From contig NZ_JAEHFJ010000012.1 of the NCBI RefSeq assembly GCF_016406085.1, forward strand, positions 62,001 to 126,000: a DNA stretch of 64,000 nucleotides, given 5' to 3'. The stretch's first letter is position 1; each line of letters starts with the position of its first letter. Below are positions 35,349-43,930 of the stretch, one piece after another. The position numbers and the translations under genes were made by a program. The notes beneath the pieces are model-generated. The model made no database searches and had not been told where the DNA came from. It saw nothing but the letters and a program-made list of their open reading frames with translations. Source of the DNA: Aureibaculum flavum. GTDB lineage: Bacteria; Bacteroidota; Bacteroidia; Flavobacteriales; Flavobacteriaceae.

Positions 35349-36473
35349 TTAGTTGGTTTTTTTATAACTCCATACGGCCAATCCGTTCATAACAATAGCA
35401 TAGAGAAGTGTTTTGGAGAGTTGTGGAATAATATCTACAAAACCAGAACCTTTTAACATTACCATACGCATTACTTCTACAAAGTATTTAATAGGGTTAA
35501 ATTCCGTAAGGTATTGAGCCCATTTTGGCATGCTTTCAATGGGTGTAAACAAACCACTCATTAAAATAAAAATAACCATAAAAAACCATGCAATAAACAT
35601 GGCCTGTTGTTGTGTATCTGTAAAGTTTGAAATGAATAAACCAATCCCTAAAACAACTAAAATATAAATGGAAGTGTAAAAATACATTAATGCCAAACTA
35701 CCAACCATAGGAACATTAAAAACGATTTTTGAAATAATTAGTCCAACCGTTAACAAAGCCAAACCAATAATCCAAAAAGGGAAAAGTTTACCAATTATAA
35801 ACTGGCTTTTTTTTATGGGTGTGACATTAATTTGCTCTAATGTTCCAATTTCTTTTTCTCGAACAATATTCATTCCCGAAAGAAAAAGTGTAATCATGGT
35901 AACCAACAATACCAAAATACCGGGAACCATAAAGGTTTTGTAATTTAAAGTTTTGTTATACCAAAAAGAAGGTATGGTTGTAATATTAACGGGTTGTATT
36001 TGAGATTTATCAGATACTTGCATTAAATCGATCATAAGTTTCTTATTGAAACTTTGAATGATCTGAGTTACATATACATTTTCTACACCAGCGGCCGCAC
36101 CATCAATGGCATTTATAGTAACCCCTAAATTATTGAATTTTTCGTTTTGTAAATCGCGTTCAAAATAAGAGGGAATTTCTAATAGCACATCAACATTACC
36201 TTTTTGCATGGACTCATTTGCTAATTTTTGTGATGGATAATTGGCAACCACATTAAAATAGGTAGAAGCATGAAATTTTTCAATTAAGGCTCGTGATGTT
36301 GAGCTGTGATCGTAATCAATATATCCAAATTTGATGTTTTTTACATCAAAAGTTGCAGCGTTGGCTAATATTAACAGTTGAATTAAAGGCATAACAAAAA
36401 TAATAGGCAACATAGATTTGTTTCTAAAAATCTGTTTAAATTCTTTTTGTATGATATATCCTAATCGCTTCAT
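35349..36473 (-). CDS. ABC-2 type export permease (second)
   Basis: 374 residues. One N-terminal membrane segment, a large extracytoplasmic domain (about 45-180) and five to six C-terminal segments (FMVPGILVLLVTMITLFLSG onward in part), with the ABC-2 signature NIVREKEIGTLEQINVTPI. This is the YbhR/YhhJ-like layout. Start ATG overlaps the stop of the preceding permease by one base, so the two are translationally coupled and probably form a heterodimeric channel with the two ATPase genes upstream. Likely exports drugs or other hydrophobic compounds. Confidence 0.88.
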   Translation of the reverse strand: MKRLGYIIQKEFKQIFRNKSMLPIIFVMPLIQLLILANAATFDVKNIKFGYIDYDHSSTSRALIEKFHASTYFNVVANYPSQKLANESMQKGNVDVLLEIPSYFERDLQNEKFNNLGVTINAIDGAAAGVENVYVTQIIQSFNKKLMIDLMQVSDKSQIQPVNITTIPSFWYNKTLNYKTFMVPGILVLLVTMITLFLSGMNIVREKEIGTLEQINVTPIKKSQFIIGKLFPFWIIGLALLTVGLIISKIVFNVPMVGSLALMYFYTSIYILVVLGIGLFISNFTDTQQQAMFIAWFFMVIFILMSGLFTPIESMPKWAQYLTEFNPIKYFVEVMRMVMLKGSGFVDIIPQLSKTLLYAIVMNGLAVWSYKKTN

Positions 36474-37579
36474 TATTCCAGTCTGATTTTATATTTTTTG
36501 ATACTCAAGCCAATAAAAAACACTGTCATTCCTAACAAAATCAAGGTTTCTTTCCAAAGAAATTGCAAGCCGACGCCTTTTAGCATAATTCCTTTAACGA
36601 TAATAATAAACCATTTTGCAGGAATAACATTACTGATAACCTGTAACGGTACCGGCATACTTGAAACCGGAAAAATAAAACCAGATAATAAAATAACGGG
36701 TAGCATCAATCCCATTAAAGAGATCATCATTGCGGTTTGTTGTGTTGCGGAAATGGTTGAAATTAAAATACCTAAGGCGAGTGATGTTATAATAAAAATA
36801 ACACTTTCTATTCCTAATAAAAATAAACTTCCTTGAACGGGCATTTTAAAGATGAAAATGCTTAAAACAATAATTACAATTGCATTAATTATGGAAAGAA
36901 AAATATAGGGGAACACCTTACCAATAATTACTTGAAAAGGTTTTAATGGAGAAACCAATAGAATTTCCATAGTTCCTAATTCTTTTTCGCGTGTTATAGA
37001 GATGGAAGTCATCATGGCCGAAACTAACATCAAAATAATAGTCATTACACCCGGTACAAACATGTATACACTTTTTAATTCTGGATTATAAACCATGCGT
37101 GTTTGAGGTCTAATTTGATAAGCCATTGTACTATTTTTGTTCTGTTCTTTTAGATAACTTTGAAGAATGGCATTTACATAATTGCTAATTGTATTAGCGG
37201 TGTTTGGGTCTGTGGCATCAGTAATTACCTGTATAGTTGAATGGTTTTCTTTGATTAGATTTTTACTAAAATCTTTTTCAAAATTTAATACTGCTTTAAC
37301 CTTACCTTTTTTAAAAACCGATTCAATGTCTGATTCTTTTTCTAAAAATTGATGGATACTGAAATAGTTGGAAGCCGATATTTTATGGATTATTTCCTTT
37401 GTAGTTACATCTTTCGAGTGGTCTAAAATAGCGATGTCAACATTGTTAATTTCGTTTGTAATAGCAAACCCAAATAGTAATATTTGAGCAATAGGCATCC
37501 CGAAAAGGATAAATAACGAACGCTTATCTCTAAAGATATGGTAGAATTCTTTTTTTATAAAGCCTATAAATCTTTTCAT
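36473..37579 (-). CDS. ABC-2 type export permease (first)
   Basis: 368 residues, paralogue of the next permease. N-terminal membrane helix (about 20-40, RSLFILFGMPIAQILLFGFA), extracytoplasmic domain, then C-terminal helices with TREKELGTMEILLVSPLKPF and LLSGFIFPVSSMP, as in YbhS. Its start overlaps the end of the upstream ATPase gene by 4 bp. Part of a single operon TetR-TolC-HlyD-small membrane protein-ATPase-ATPase-permease-permease. Confidence 0.88.
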   Translation of the reverse strand: MKRFIGFIKKEFYHIFRDKRSLFILFGMPIAQILLFGFAITNEINNVDIAILDHSKDVTTKEIIHKISASNYFSIHQFLEKESDIESVFKKGKVKAVLNFEKDFSKNLIKENHSTIQVITDATDPNTANTISNYVNAILQSYLKEQNKNSTMAYQIRPQTRMVYNPELKSVYMFVPGVMTIILMLVSAMMTSISITREKELGTMEILLVSPLKPFQVIIGKVFPYIFLSIINAIVIIVLSIFIFKMPVQGSLFLLGIESVIFIITSLALGILISTISATQQTAMMISLMGLMLPVILLSGFIFPVSSMPVPLQVISNVIPAKWFIIIVKGIMLKGVGLQFLWKETLILLGMTVFFIGLSIKKYKIRLE

Positions 37580-38307
37580 CCTCTAGCTAATTTTAAAAAC
37601 ACATCATTCATGCTTTTTGCATTAAATTGTTCTTTTAGTCTTTTTGGAGTGTCTAACGCTTCTATTTTACCATTAACCATAATGGATACTCTATCGCAAT
37701 ATTCGGCCTCATCCATATAATGTGTAGTCACAAAAATAGTGGTGCCTTCATGGGATGCTTTATAAATCATTTCCCAAAATTGCCTTCTGGTAATAGGGTC
37801 TACACCGCCTGTTGGTTCGTCTAAAAACACAATTTTAGGGTCGTGTAATAAGGCGACTGAAAAAGCTATTTTTTGTTTCCAGCCTAAGGGTAAGGAACCT
37901 ACTAAGTGATTCGCAATTTTTTCTAAACCTAATTCTTCGATTAAAGCGTTTGATTTTTCTTTGATCCTTTTTCTAGATAAACCATAAATACCTCCAAAAA
38001 AAGTGATATTTTCTTTAACGGATAAATCGTCGTACAATGCAAATTTTTGACTCATATAACCAATGTTTTTTTTAACATCTTCGGTATTGGTAAAAACGTT
38101 GAAACCTGCAACATCTGCTTCTCCAGAAGTTGGGTTTGAAATGCCAATTAACATTTTTATCGCGGTGGTTTTACCCGCACCATTCGCTCCTAGAAATCCA
38201 AATATTTCACCTTTTTTTACGTCAAATGTGATCGCATCAACGGCGGTGAAATCTCCAAATTTTTTTGTCAATTCTTTTACGTGTATGACGTTGTTATTTT
38301 GCATCAT
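37576..38307 (-). CDS. ABC exporter ATP-binding protein (second)
   Basis: 243 residues. Walker A GANGAGKT (about 40-47), Q-loop YMSQKFALYDDLSV, Walker B KIVFLDEPTGGVDP, switch His in VTTHYMDEAEYCDR. The signature motif is poor: SLPLGWKQKIAFSVALLH in place of LSGGMKQ, so this half may be a degenerate site partnered with the canonical one in the upstream ATPase. Together they resemble the two halves of YbhF, here split into two genes. Overlaps both neighbours by 4 bp. Confidence 0.88.
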   Translation of the reverse strand: MMQNNNVIHVKELTKKFGDFTAVDAITFDVKKGEIFGFLGANGAGKTTAIKMLIGISNPTSGEADVAGFNVFTNTEDVKKNIGYMSQKFALYDDLSVKENITFFGGIYGLSRKRIKEKSNALIEELGLEKIANHLVGSLPLGWKQKIAFSVALLHDPKIVFLDEPTGGVDPITRRQFWEMIYKASHEGTTIFVTTHYMDEAEYCDRVSIMVNGKIEALDTPKRLKEQFNAKSMNDVFLKLARG

Positions 38308-39206
38308 TTTGCTAGCTCCATAAAAGTATCTTCTATGGTTGCTTTTGTTTTTTCTATGGTTATATTTTGTAATCCGTTTTTTTCTAGGTATTGCCGAAGT
38401 TCAGTTGGATTAAAATTATCTCTTTTATCTGTATAATGAACAAATTCTCCAAAAGGGTACATGCTATATGTGTGTTCAAATTCTTTTAATTTTTGAAGCA
38501 ATTCATACATGTCTTTTGATCCTATGTTATAGATTGTTTTAGGAAAATGTTTGACAATATTAGCGGGTGTGTCAATTTCTAAAATTTCACCATCTTGAAT
38601 CAATGCAATTCTATCGCACAGTGCCGCTTCATCCATATAAGGTGTAGAAACCAAAATGGTAATCCCTTTTTGTTGTAATCGTTTCAGCATTTCCCAAAAC
38701 TCTTTGCGAGAAACGGGGTCAACACCAGTGGTAGGCTCATCTAAAAACAATACTTTCGGTTTGTGAATTAGAGCACAGCATAATGCTAATTTTTGCTTCA
38801 TACCTCCAGAAAGTTTACCAGCCCTACGTTTTTTAAAGGGTTCAATTTGAACGTAAATTTCTTTGATTAATTCATAGTTCTCTTCAATGGTTGTACCAAA
38901 AATAGTTGCAAAAAACGTAAGGTTTTCTTCCACAGTTAAATCTTGGTATAAAGAAAATTTTCCAGGCATATAACCCACGCTTTTTCTAATATTTTTATAA
39001 TCTTTTACAACATCAAAACCCGTGACGTTCGCTTTGCCTTCATCCGCAATTAAAAGCGTAGTAAGAATTCTAAATAAGGTTGTTTTGCCAGCACCGTCGG
39101 GTCCAATTAACCCAAATAATTCGCCAGGATTCACTTTAAAAGAGATGTTTTTTACAGCTTCAACTTTTCCATAACTTTTACTGATATGTTCAAGGTTAAT
39201 GCTCAT
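38304..39206 (-). CDS. ABC exporter ATP-binding protein (first)
   Basis: 300 residues. Walker A GPDGAGKT (about 36-43), signature KLSGGMKQKLALCCALIH, Walker B KVLFLDEPTTGVDP, and STPYMDEAALCDR in which the usual switch His of (T/S)H is replaced by Pro (STPYMDEA), as in the N-terminal half of YbhF-type proteins. The C-terminal ~80 residues are an accessory regulatory region. It overlaps the small membrane protein gene upstream by 11 bp. Confidence 0.88.
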   Translation of the reverse strand: MSINLEHISKSYGKVEAVKNISFKVNPGELFGLIGPDGAGKTTLFRILTTLLIADEGKANVTGFDVVKDYKNIRKSVGYMPGKFSLYQDLTVEENLTFFATIFGTTIEENYELIKEIYVQIEPFKKRRAGKLSGGMKQKLALCCALIHKPKVLFLDEPTTGVDPVSRKEFWEMLKRLQQKGITILVSTPYMDEAALCDRIALIQDGEILEIDTPANIVKHFPKTIYNIGSKDMYELLQKLKEFEHTYSMYPFGEFVHYTDKRDNFNPTELRQYLEKNGLQNITIEKTKATIEDTFMELAK

Positions 39207-39585
39207 TAGGGTCAGGTTTATTGGCGTTCAACTTTTTACGATTACTAGGGTAAGTGGTGAGTATAAAAATTAAAGTCCAAACACTTACTCTAAAAATCAT
39301 GGCTTTAATACTTTCTGATGATACAGTATCAATAATAAAGTAGAGAAATAATAGCATTAGCGTATGTATTAATAAGATATAGATGATCATCGTTTTAGCG
39401 GATGGCCTTTGTCGCCAAATCAATAAGGAAGTTAAAACTGAGATCACGCCTAATACTATGTTGTAAATGACCAACCAGATGAGAATAGTATAGGGTTTGG
39501 TGTCAATACCTATTAGAACTTTAGATCCTGCGAAAATGGACATTAAGCCAATAAATAAAGCGAGTATTGCGGCGACTTTTTTCAT
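39196..39585 (-). CDS. Small four-helix membrane protein in the efflux operon
   Basis: 129 residues with four hydrophobic segments (about 5-23, 33-56, 67-88, 94-112) and a basic, Asn/Pro-rich tail (RKKLNANKPDPNEH). I do not recognise a family. Its place between the HlyD and ATPase genes, with an 11-bp overlap into the ATPase, means it is co-expressed and may be an accessory of the exporter. Confidence 0.75.
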   Translation of the reverse strand: MKKVAAILALFIGLMSIFAGSKVLIGIDTKPYTILIWLVIYNIVLGVISVLTSLLIWRQRPSAKTMIIYILLIHTLMLLFLYFIIDTVSSESIKAMIFRVSVWTLIFILTTYPSNRKKLNANKPDPNEH

Positions 39586-39630
39586 TATTATGTTTGTCTA
39601 AATTTTTGATATTATCTGTTAGTAAAGTGG

Positions 39631-40515
39631 CTATTGTACCCACATCTCTGCTGGCATACCAATTTTTAAACTGCCATCATTGGATACATCAACTTTTACG
39701 GCATATACTAGTGCCACGCGTTCTTCTTTAGTTTGGATAATTTTTGGTGTAAATTCGGCTTCAGAGGCAATCCAGCTAATTACGCCATTATAAGATTTCA
39801 TAGTGTCTTCATCGTCAATTTTTACGGTTACTTTTTGACCTATTTTTAGTGTTGATAATTGCGTTTCACTTACATAAACACGTAATTGCATAGTTTTTAA
39901 ATTTGCTATTTTGTAAAGTGGTTTTCCAAAAGTTGTAATTTCATTTGGTTCTGCGTATTTCGTTAAAACCGTACCGTTTATGGGATTTATAATTTTGCTT
40001 TTGGCAATTAAATCTTGAATTTGTTGTATTTGAATATCAGTGCTTTTTAATTCGTTTACCACAGGGGCATTTTGGATTTCTACACTTCTAATTCTATTTT
40101 TAATAACATCAATTTCACCCAATACATCGTCCAGTTGCTTTTGTGTTCCGGCATTCTCGTTGATTAAATTCTCTACACGATTCTTATTGGTAGTTGCTGT
40201 TTTTAGTTGTGCATTTAATACATTTATTTGAGACAATACACCCTTAGATTTTGAACCAATTACCATTTTAGAAACGCGAAGCTGTTCTTTTTTTAAATAC
40301 AAAGCTAAGGTGTCTACATAACCTATAAATTGATCTTTTTGTAGTGTAGCTCCTTCTTCAACGTCAAATTGTAATAACTTTCCGTTATTTTCGGCTGATA
40401 TGGTTATTTCCGTAGCCTCAAAATTTCCGTAGCCATCTGCTTTATCACTTTTATTACAGGAAATTAAAAAACCTATAATTACACTTAAGGCTGCTATTTT
40501 CTTTATGATTTTCAT
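39631..40515 (-). CDS. HlyD-family periplasmic adaptor lipoprotein
   Basis: 294 residues. Lipoprotein signal with LISCNK (Cys20). Then a biotinyl-lipoyl-like half (NGKLLQFDVEEGATLQKDQF), a coiled-coil hairpin (about 80-165; KKEQLRVSKMVIGSKSKG, NRVENLINENAGTQKQLDDV) and the second lipoyl half plus beta-barrel (INPINGTVLTKYAEPNEI, LRVYVSETQLSTLKIGQKV). This is the adaptor that joins the inner-membrane ABC exporter to TolC, like YbhG. Confidence 0.9.
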   Translation of the reverse strand: MKIIKKIAALSVIIGFLISCNKSDKADGYGNFEATEITISAENNGKLLQFDVEEGATLQKDQFIGYVDTLALYLKKEQLRVSKMVIGSKSKGVLSQINVLNAQLKTATTNKNRVENLINENAGTQKQLDDVLGEIDVIKNRIRSVEIQNAPVVNELKSTDIQIQQIQDLIAKSKIINPINGTVLTKYAEPNEITTFGKPLYKIANLKTMQLRVYVSETQLSTLKIGQKVTVKIDDEDTMKSYNGVISWIASEAEFTPKIIQTKEERVALVYAVKVDVSNDGSLKIGMPAEMWVQ

Positions 40516-40541
40516 TTTATCGTTGTTTGTGTTTGTTCTGT

Positions 40542-41798
40542 CTATAAACCTTTTGTAACCTGATAATTCGCTTTTGACATTAACAGTTGTGTTTGGTGTG
40601 TGCTTAAGTTATTTTCTGCCTCGTATAAATTAGTCAGTTCGGTTATATAGGCAGACGAGGTTATTACGCCATGTTTTAATTGAGACGCTGCTGTTGCTAA
40701 AACCTTTTTTCGTAATTCAATAATAGTTTGATCGGTAGCTATAAAAGTTGTTATTTTTTCAATTTCTGATTTTTGTTGTTCCAATTCTATAGAGGTGTTT
40801 AGTTTAAAAACTTCGGAAGTAGTGTCAATTATGTCTTTATTGATTTTTAAGGATTGTCTTTGTTTTTTATTGGCATTCCAATCAAATACATTCCAATTTA
40901 GTTTTAGACCAACGATATAATACGTTTGAAAAGAATTGTCAAGCATATTTAAGCCTGGGTTTCCATATCCGCCTTGAGCGAAGCCAATAAGTTTTGGGGC
41001 TTTTTGTTTTTTTGTTAGTGCTTCTGTTTTATTGATTTGTTCTTTTCTAAGCTCAAAAAGATTTAACTCTGGTCTTTGAATATTTGAAGTAAAATCTAAG
41101 TTATATGATGGTTTTTCTAATTTGATGGTGTTATCCAATTCCTTACCAATTAATGATGATAAGGTAGAAATTAATGAAGTCCGGTTGAGGTCAGTTTCAA
41201 GGATCTGCTGATCAATTTTTAAAATTTCAGCTTCTAGAACTTGGTCGGAGGCAGGCAATATAATTCCGTATTTAATTCCTGCTTTTATTTCTTTTAATTT
41301 GGCTTCTAATTGTTTTATTTTAGAGGTGAGTAAGGCTGTTTTTTCCTGTAAGAGGATTATGGAAAAGTAGACTTGGTTTATTTTATTTTTTAAGGAATAT
41401 AAACTGACAGCTACTTCTTTTTGTTGGGTTTTAAGATTTGCTTTTTTTAAGTCTATAGTAGCATTTACAAGACCACCTGCATAAATTAATTGATTTACGT
41501 TTAACGTGGCTTTGTATTGGTCTTTATTTAAGGGTTCAACGGTGATGTTTGGAATTGAAAATGGGAATTCAATCACATCTGACTGATACGTAGCTTGTCC
41601 GGCAAGATCAATTGATGGGAGTTTTTCTGTTTTAATGGTTTCAATGTCTAAAGTGTTTTGTTTGGCCAATAACTCATGTTGTTTTGCTAATGGATAATTC
41701 GTAGTCACCAAGTTATAACACTTTTCAAGAGAAATTTCTTCCTGTGCTAACATTGGAATAGTGAATAGTATCAGTAAAATGAGTGTTCTATTTTTCAT
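40542..41798 (-). CDS. TolC-family outer-membrane efflux protein
   Basis: 418 residues. Signal peptide (MKNRTLILLILFTIPMLAQ), two outer-membrane-efflux repeats with long helices (LAKQNTLDIETIKTEKLPSI, NVNQLIYAGGLVNATIDLKK, then LKLNWNVFDWNANKKQRQSL). It forms the outer-membrane duct of the exporter. The start overlaps the TetR stop by one base, so the regulator and the pump are one transcript. Confidence 0.9.
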   Translation of the reverse strand: MKNRTLILLILFTIPMLAQEEISLEKCYNLVTTNYPLAKQHELLAKQNTLDIETIKTEKLPSIDLAGQATYQSDVIEFPFSIPNITVEPLNKDQYKATLNVNQLIYAGGLVNATIDLKKANLKTQQKEVAVSLYSLKNKINQVYFSIILLQEKTALLTSKIKQLEAKLKEIKAGIKYGIILPASDQVLEAEILKIDQQILETDLNRTSLISTLSSLIGKELDNTIKLEKPSYNLDFTSNIQRPELNLFELRKEQINKTEALTKKQKAPKLIGFAQGGYGNPGLNMLDNSFQTYYIVGLKLNWNVFDWNANKKQRQSLKINKDIIDTTSEVFKLNTSIELEQQKSEIEKITTFIATDQTIIELRKKVLATAASQLKHGVITSSAYITELTNLYEAENNLSTHQTQLLMSKANYQVTKGL

Positions 41799-42415
41799 TA
41801 CTTCCGTTTTATTGCATTGATAATAAAATTTGAGACTTCCGTTTTACGTTCTTCCATTAAGTGATTAAAAGTGTTTTCGTCGGTATTTGTAATACTTTTG
41901 ATTAATGGTTTGGCTAAAAAGGGAAAGATGTTCAAGGCTAAAATATTGATGAATAACTGCTCTGCTTTTATGGGTATAATAGTTCCTTTTTTCACTTCTC
42001 TTTCAAGTTGTTTCTTAAACTTATCGATAGTCGGAAATCCAATAGTTTTCTGAACCTTTGAAATGAAGTCTGTATTTCTGTTGAGTTCTTGAAAAATAAA
42101 ATTGGGTAAATATGGATGCTCAGAAATAAAAGCGATGTAATTGTTTGTAAAATTTTTAATCTTGTCGTCAATGGAAGAATTGTCGTCTAAAATAGCCTTA
42201 ATTTGAGGGGCAATTAATGAAAATGCCTTGTGAAAAACGGTTTCAAACAGTAGTTGTTTACTTCTAAAATAATAATGTAATAAGGCTTTGTTAATACCGG
42301 CCTCATCGGCAATTTCTTGCATACGTGCTCCATCCAAACCTTTGCGTTGAAAAATTACTTCTGCGGCATTTAAAATGTCTGTTTCCGTGTTACTATCTTT
42401 TGTTTTTAATTTCAT
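41798..42415 (-). CDS. TetR-family repressor of the efflux operon
   Basis: 205 residues. N-terminal helix-turn-helix (about 10-55; ILNAAEVIFQRKGLDGARM, IADEAGINKALLHYYFRSKQ), then a ligand-binding helical domain. It is the first gene of the operon it most likely controls. A 7-2-7 palindrome lies 15 bp before its start, next to its -7 element, and also between it and the divergent serine hydrolase. The arrangement parallels E. coli CecR-YbhGFSR. Confidence 0.9.
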   Translation of the reverse strand: MKLKTKDSNTETDILNAAEVIFQRKGLDGARMQEIADEAGINKALLHYYFRSKQLLFETVFHKAFSLIAPQIKAILDDNSSIDDKIKNFTNNYIAFISEHPYLPNFIFQELNRNTDFISKVQKTIGFPTIDKFKKQLEREVKKGTIIPIKAEQLFINILALNIFPFLAKPLIKSITNTDENTFNHLMEERKTEVSNFIINAIKRK

Positions 42416-42430
42416 GTTTAACTGTATGGT

Positions 42431-42446
42431 TTAACCAAATGGTTAA
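42431..42446. promoter_or_regulatory. Probable TetR operator
   Basis: TTAACCA-AA-TGGTTAA, a perfect palindrome with a 2-bp centre, directly downstream of the tetR -7 element and over its expected transcription start. A partial extra half-site (GTTTAACTG) follows at 42418-42428. Confidence 0.65.
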
Positions 42447-42454
42447 CAAAGGTA
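42447..42454 (-). promoter_or_regulatory. -7 promoter element of the tetR-efflux operon
   Basis: Minus strand reads TACCTTTG (TAnnTTTG), abutting the palindrome at 42431-42446. Confidence 0.6.
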
Positions 42455-42485
42455 AATGTTTTTTTTTACCTAACAAATTAAATTC

Positions 42486-42493
42486 TATTTTTG
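42486..42493 (+). promoter_or_regulatory. -7 promoter element of the serine hydrolase
   Basis: TATTTTTG (TAnnTTTG) on the plus strand, 23 bp upstream of the ATG at 42517. Confidence 0.55.
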
Positions 42494-42516
42494 TAGACAA
42501 TTGAAAAAACCAATTA

Positions 42517-43857
42517 ATGAAGAAATTAATAAAGTACATTTTATTATTAGCTGTTTTAGCACTTGTTTACCTTGTGTATATAAATTATCCAAGATTAAAT
42601 ATGATAGCTGGGTATTCTGCAAAAAACATGGCGTCATCAGTGTTTTTGGCTGATAGAAGTTTTGAATTTACAGATAGTATTGATAATAGTTTTACACCAA
42701 TAAATGGTGCCGCTGATGAGATTAATGAAAAAGAGAAATCAGCAACGTCTTCCGTTTACGGATTACTAACTCGAAAAGCAATTTATAGAAATGGGTTAGG
42801 AGCTGTATTGGTTCCAAAAGGAGCAGATGAAAATGAAGCCTACTTAATGCCCAAGCGTAACCAAGCTAAAAATGGATTGGCTTTTCCGTACGGAGCGGGT
42901 GAACAAAAAGATTCAGTATTTGAAAACATTAATTATAAATTGTTGCGAACTGCAGTTGATAGTATGTTTAACAATAATGAAGTAAAACAAACGAGGAGTG
43001 TTTTAGTAGTGTATAAAGATCAGATAATTGCAGAAAACTATGCTGACGGATTTGATAAAGATTCTAAGTTGGCGGGTTGGTCTATGACTAAAAGTATAAC
43101 GGCTACTTTATTTGGTATTTTACAAAAACAAGGAAAGCTAAATATTACTGATAAAGCACCTGTAGAAAGTTGGAAAGATGACGAAAGAGCGGAAATAACA
43201 ATCAATGATCTATTGCACATGAATAGTGGATTGGAATGGGAAGAAAATTATAAAGAAATCTCTGACGTTACAAAAATGCTATTTTTAACTGACAATATGC
43301 CTAAAATTCAAGAGGATAAACAGTTAATTGGAACCCCCAATGAAACTTGGAATTATTCTTCTGGAACTACCAATCTACTTTCTGGAATTTTAAGAAAACA
43401 ATTTAATTCACATCAAGAGTATTTAGATTTTTGGTATGCTGCCCTAATTGATAAAATAGGGATGCATTCCATGCTTGTAGAGGCTGATATGGATGGAAAT
43501 TACGTCGGTTCTTCTTACGGTTGGGCAAACACACGCGATTGGGCTAAATTCGGACTGCTTTACTTGCATAACGGCAATTGGAATGGTGAACAGGTTTTTG
43601 ATCCGTCATGGGTAGATTATGTAAAAACACCTACCAATGGATCAGATGGTGAATATGGTGGTCATTTTTGGTTAAATGCTGGAGGTAAATATCCTGATGT
43701 TTCAAAAGAGCTGTATTCTGCAAATGGTTTTCAAAAACAACGTGTTTTTATAATTCCTTCGAATGACTTAGTAATTGTTCGAATGGGATTAACAAATGGA
43801 GAAGATATTGTTGATTTTAATGCTTTTTTAAGAGATATTATTAAAAGTATTCAGTAG
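42517..43857 (+). CDS. Beta-lactamase-fold serine hydrolase, membrane-anchored
   Basis: 446 residues. N-terminal membrane anchor or uncleaved signal (about 5-22, IKYILLLAVLALVYLVY). A class C beta-lactamase/DD-peptidase fold with catalytic SxxK as SMTK (Ser189-Lys192), YSS (Tyr280-Ser282) in place of YxN, and LLHMNSGLEWEENY. No clear KTG triad is visible; NGFQKQR near the end occupies that region. Esterase or peptidase activity is likely and beta-lactam hydrolysis less so. It is divergent from the TetR-efflux operon and may share its operator. Confidence 0.85.
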   Translation: MKKLIKYILLLAVLALVYLVYINYPRLNMIAGYSAKNMASSVFLADRSFEFTDSIDNSFTPINGAADEINEKEKSATSSVYGLLTRKAIYRNGLGAVLVPKGADENEAYLMPKRNQAKNGLAFPYGAGEQKDSVFENINYKLLRTAVDSMFNNNEVKQTRSVLVVYKDQIIAENYADGFDKDSKLAGWSMTKSITATLFGILQKQGKLNITDKAPVESWKDDERAEITINDLLHMNSGLEWEENYKEISDVTKMLFLTDNMPKIQEDKQLIGTPNETWNYSSGTTNLLSGILRKQFNSHQEYLDFWYAALIDKIGMHSMLVEADMDGNYVGSSYGWANTRDWAKFGLLYLHNGNWNGEQVFDPSWVDYVKTPTNGSDGEYGGHFWLNAGGKYPDVSKELYSANGFQKQRVFIIPSNDLVIVRMGLTNGEDIVDFNAFLRDIIKSIQ

Positions 43858-43875
43858 AAAAAAAGTAGGCTAAAT

Positions 43876-43912
43876 AAAAAAACAGTCAACACGTAATGTT
43901 GACTGTTTTTTA
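43876..43912. terminator. Bidirectional terminator between the serine hydrolase and sufD
   Basis: Perfect 11-bp stem AACAGTCAACA / TGTTGACTGTT with loop CGTAA, flanked by A-runs on the left and T-runs on the right, so it works on both strands for the two convergent genes. Confidence 0.88.
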
Positions 43913-43930
43913 GTTTTTTAATCCGATTTT

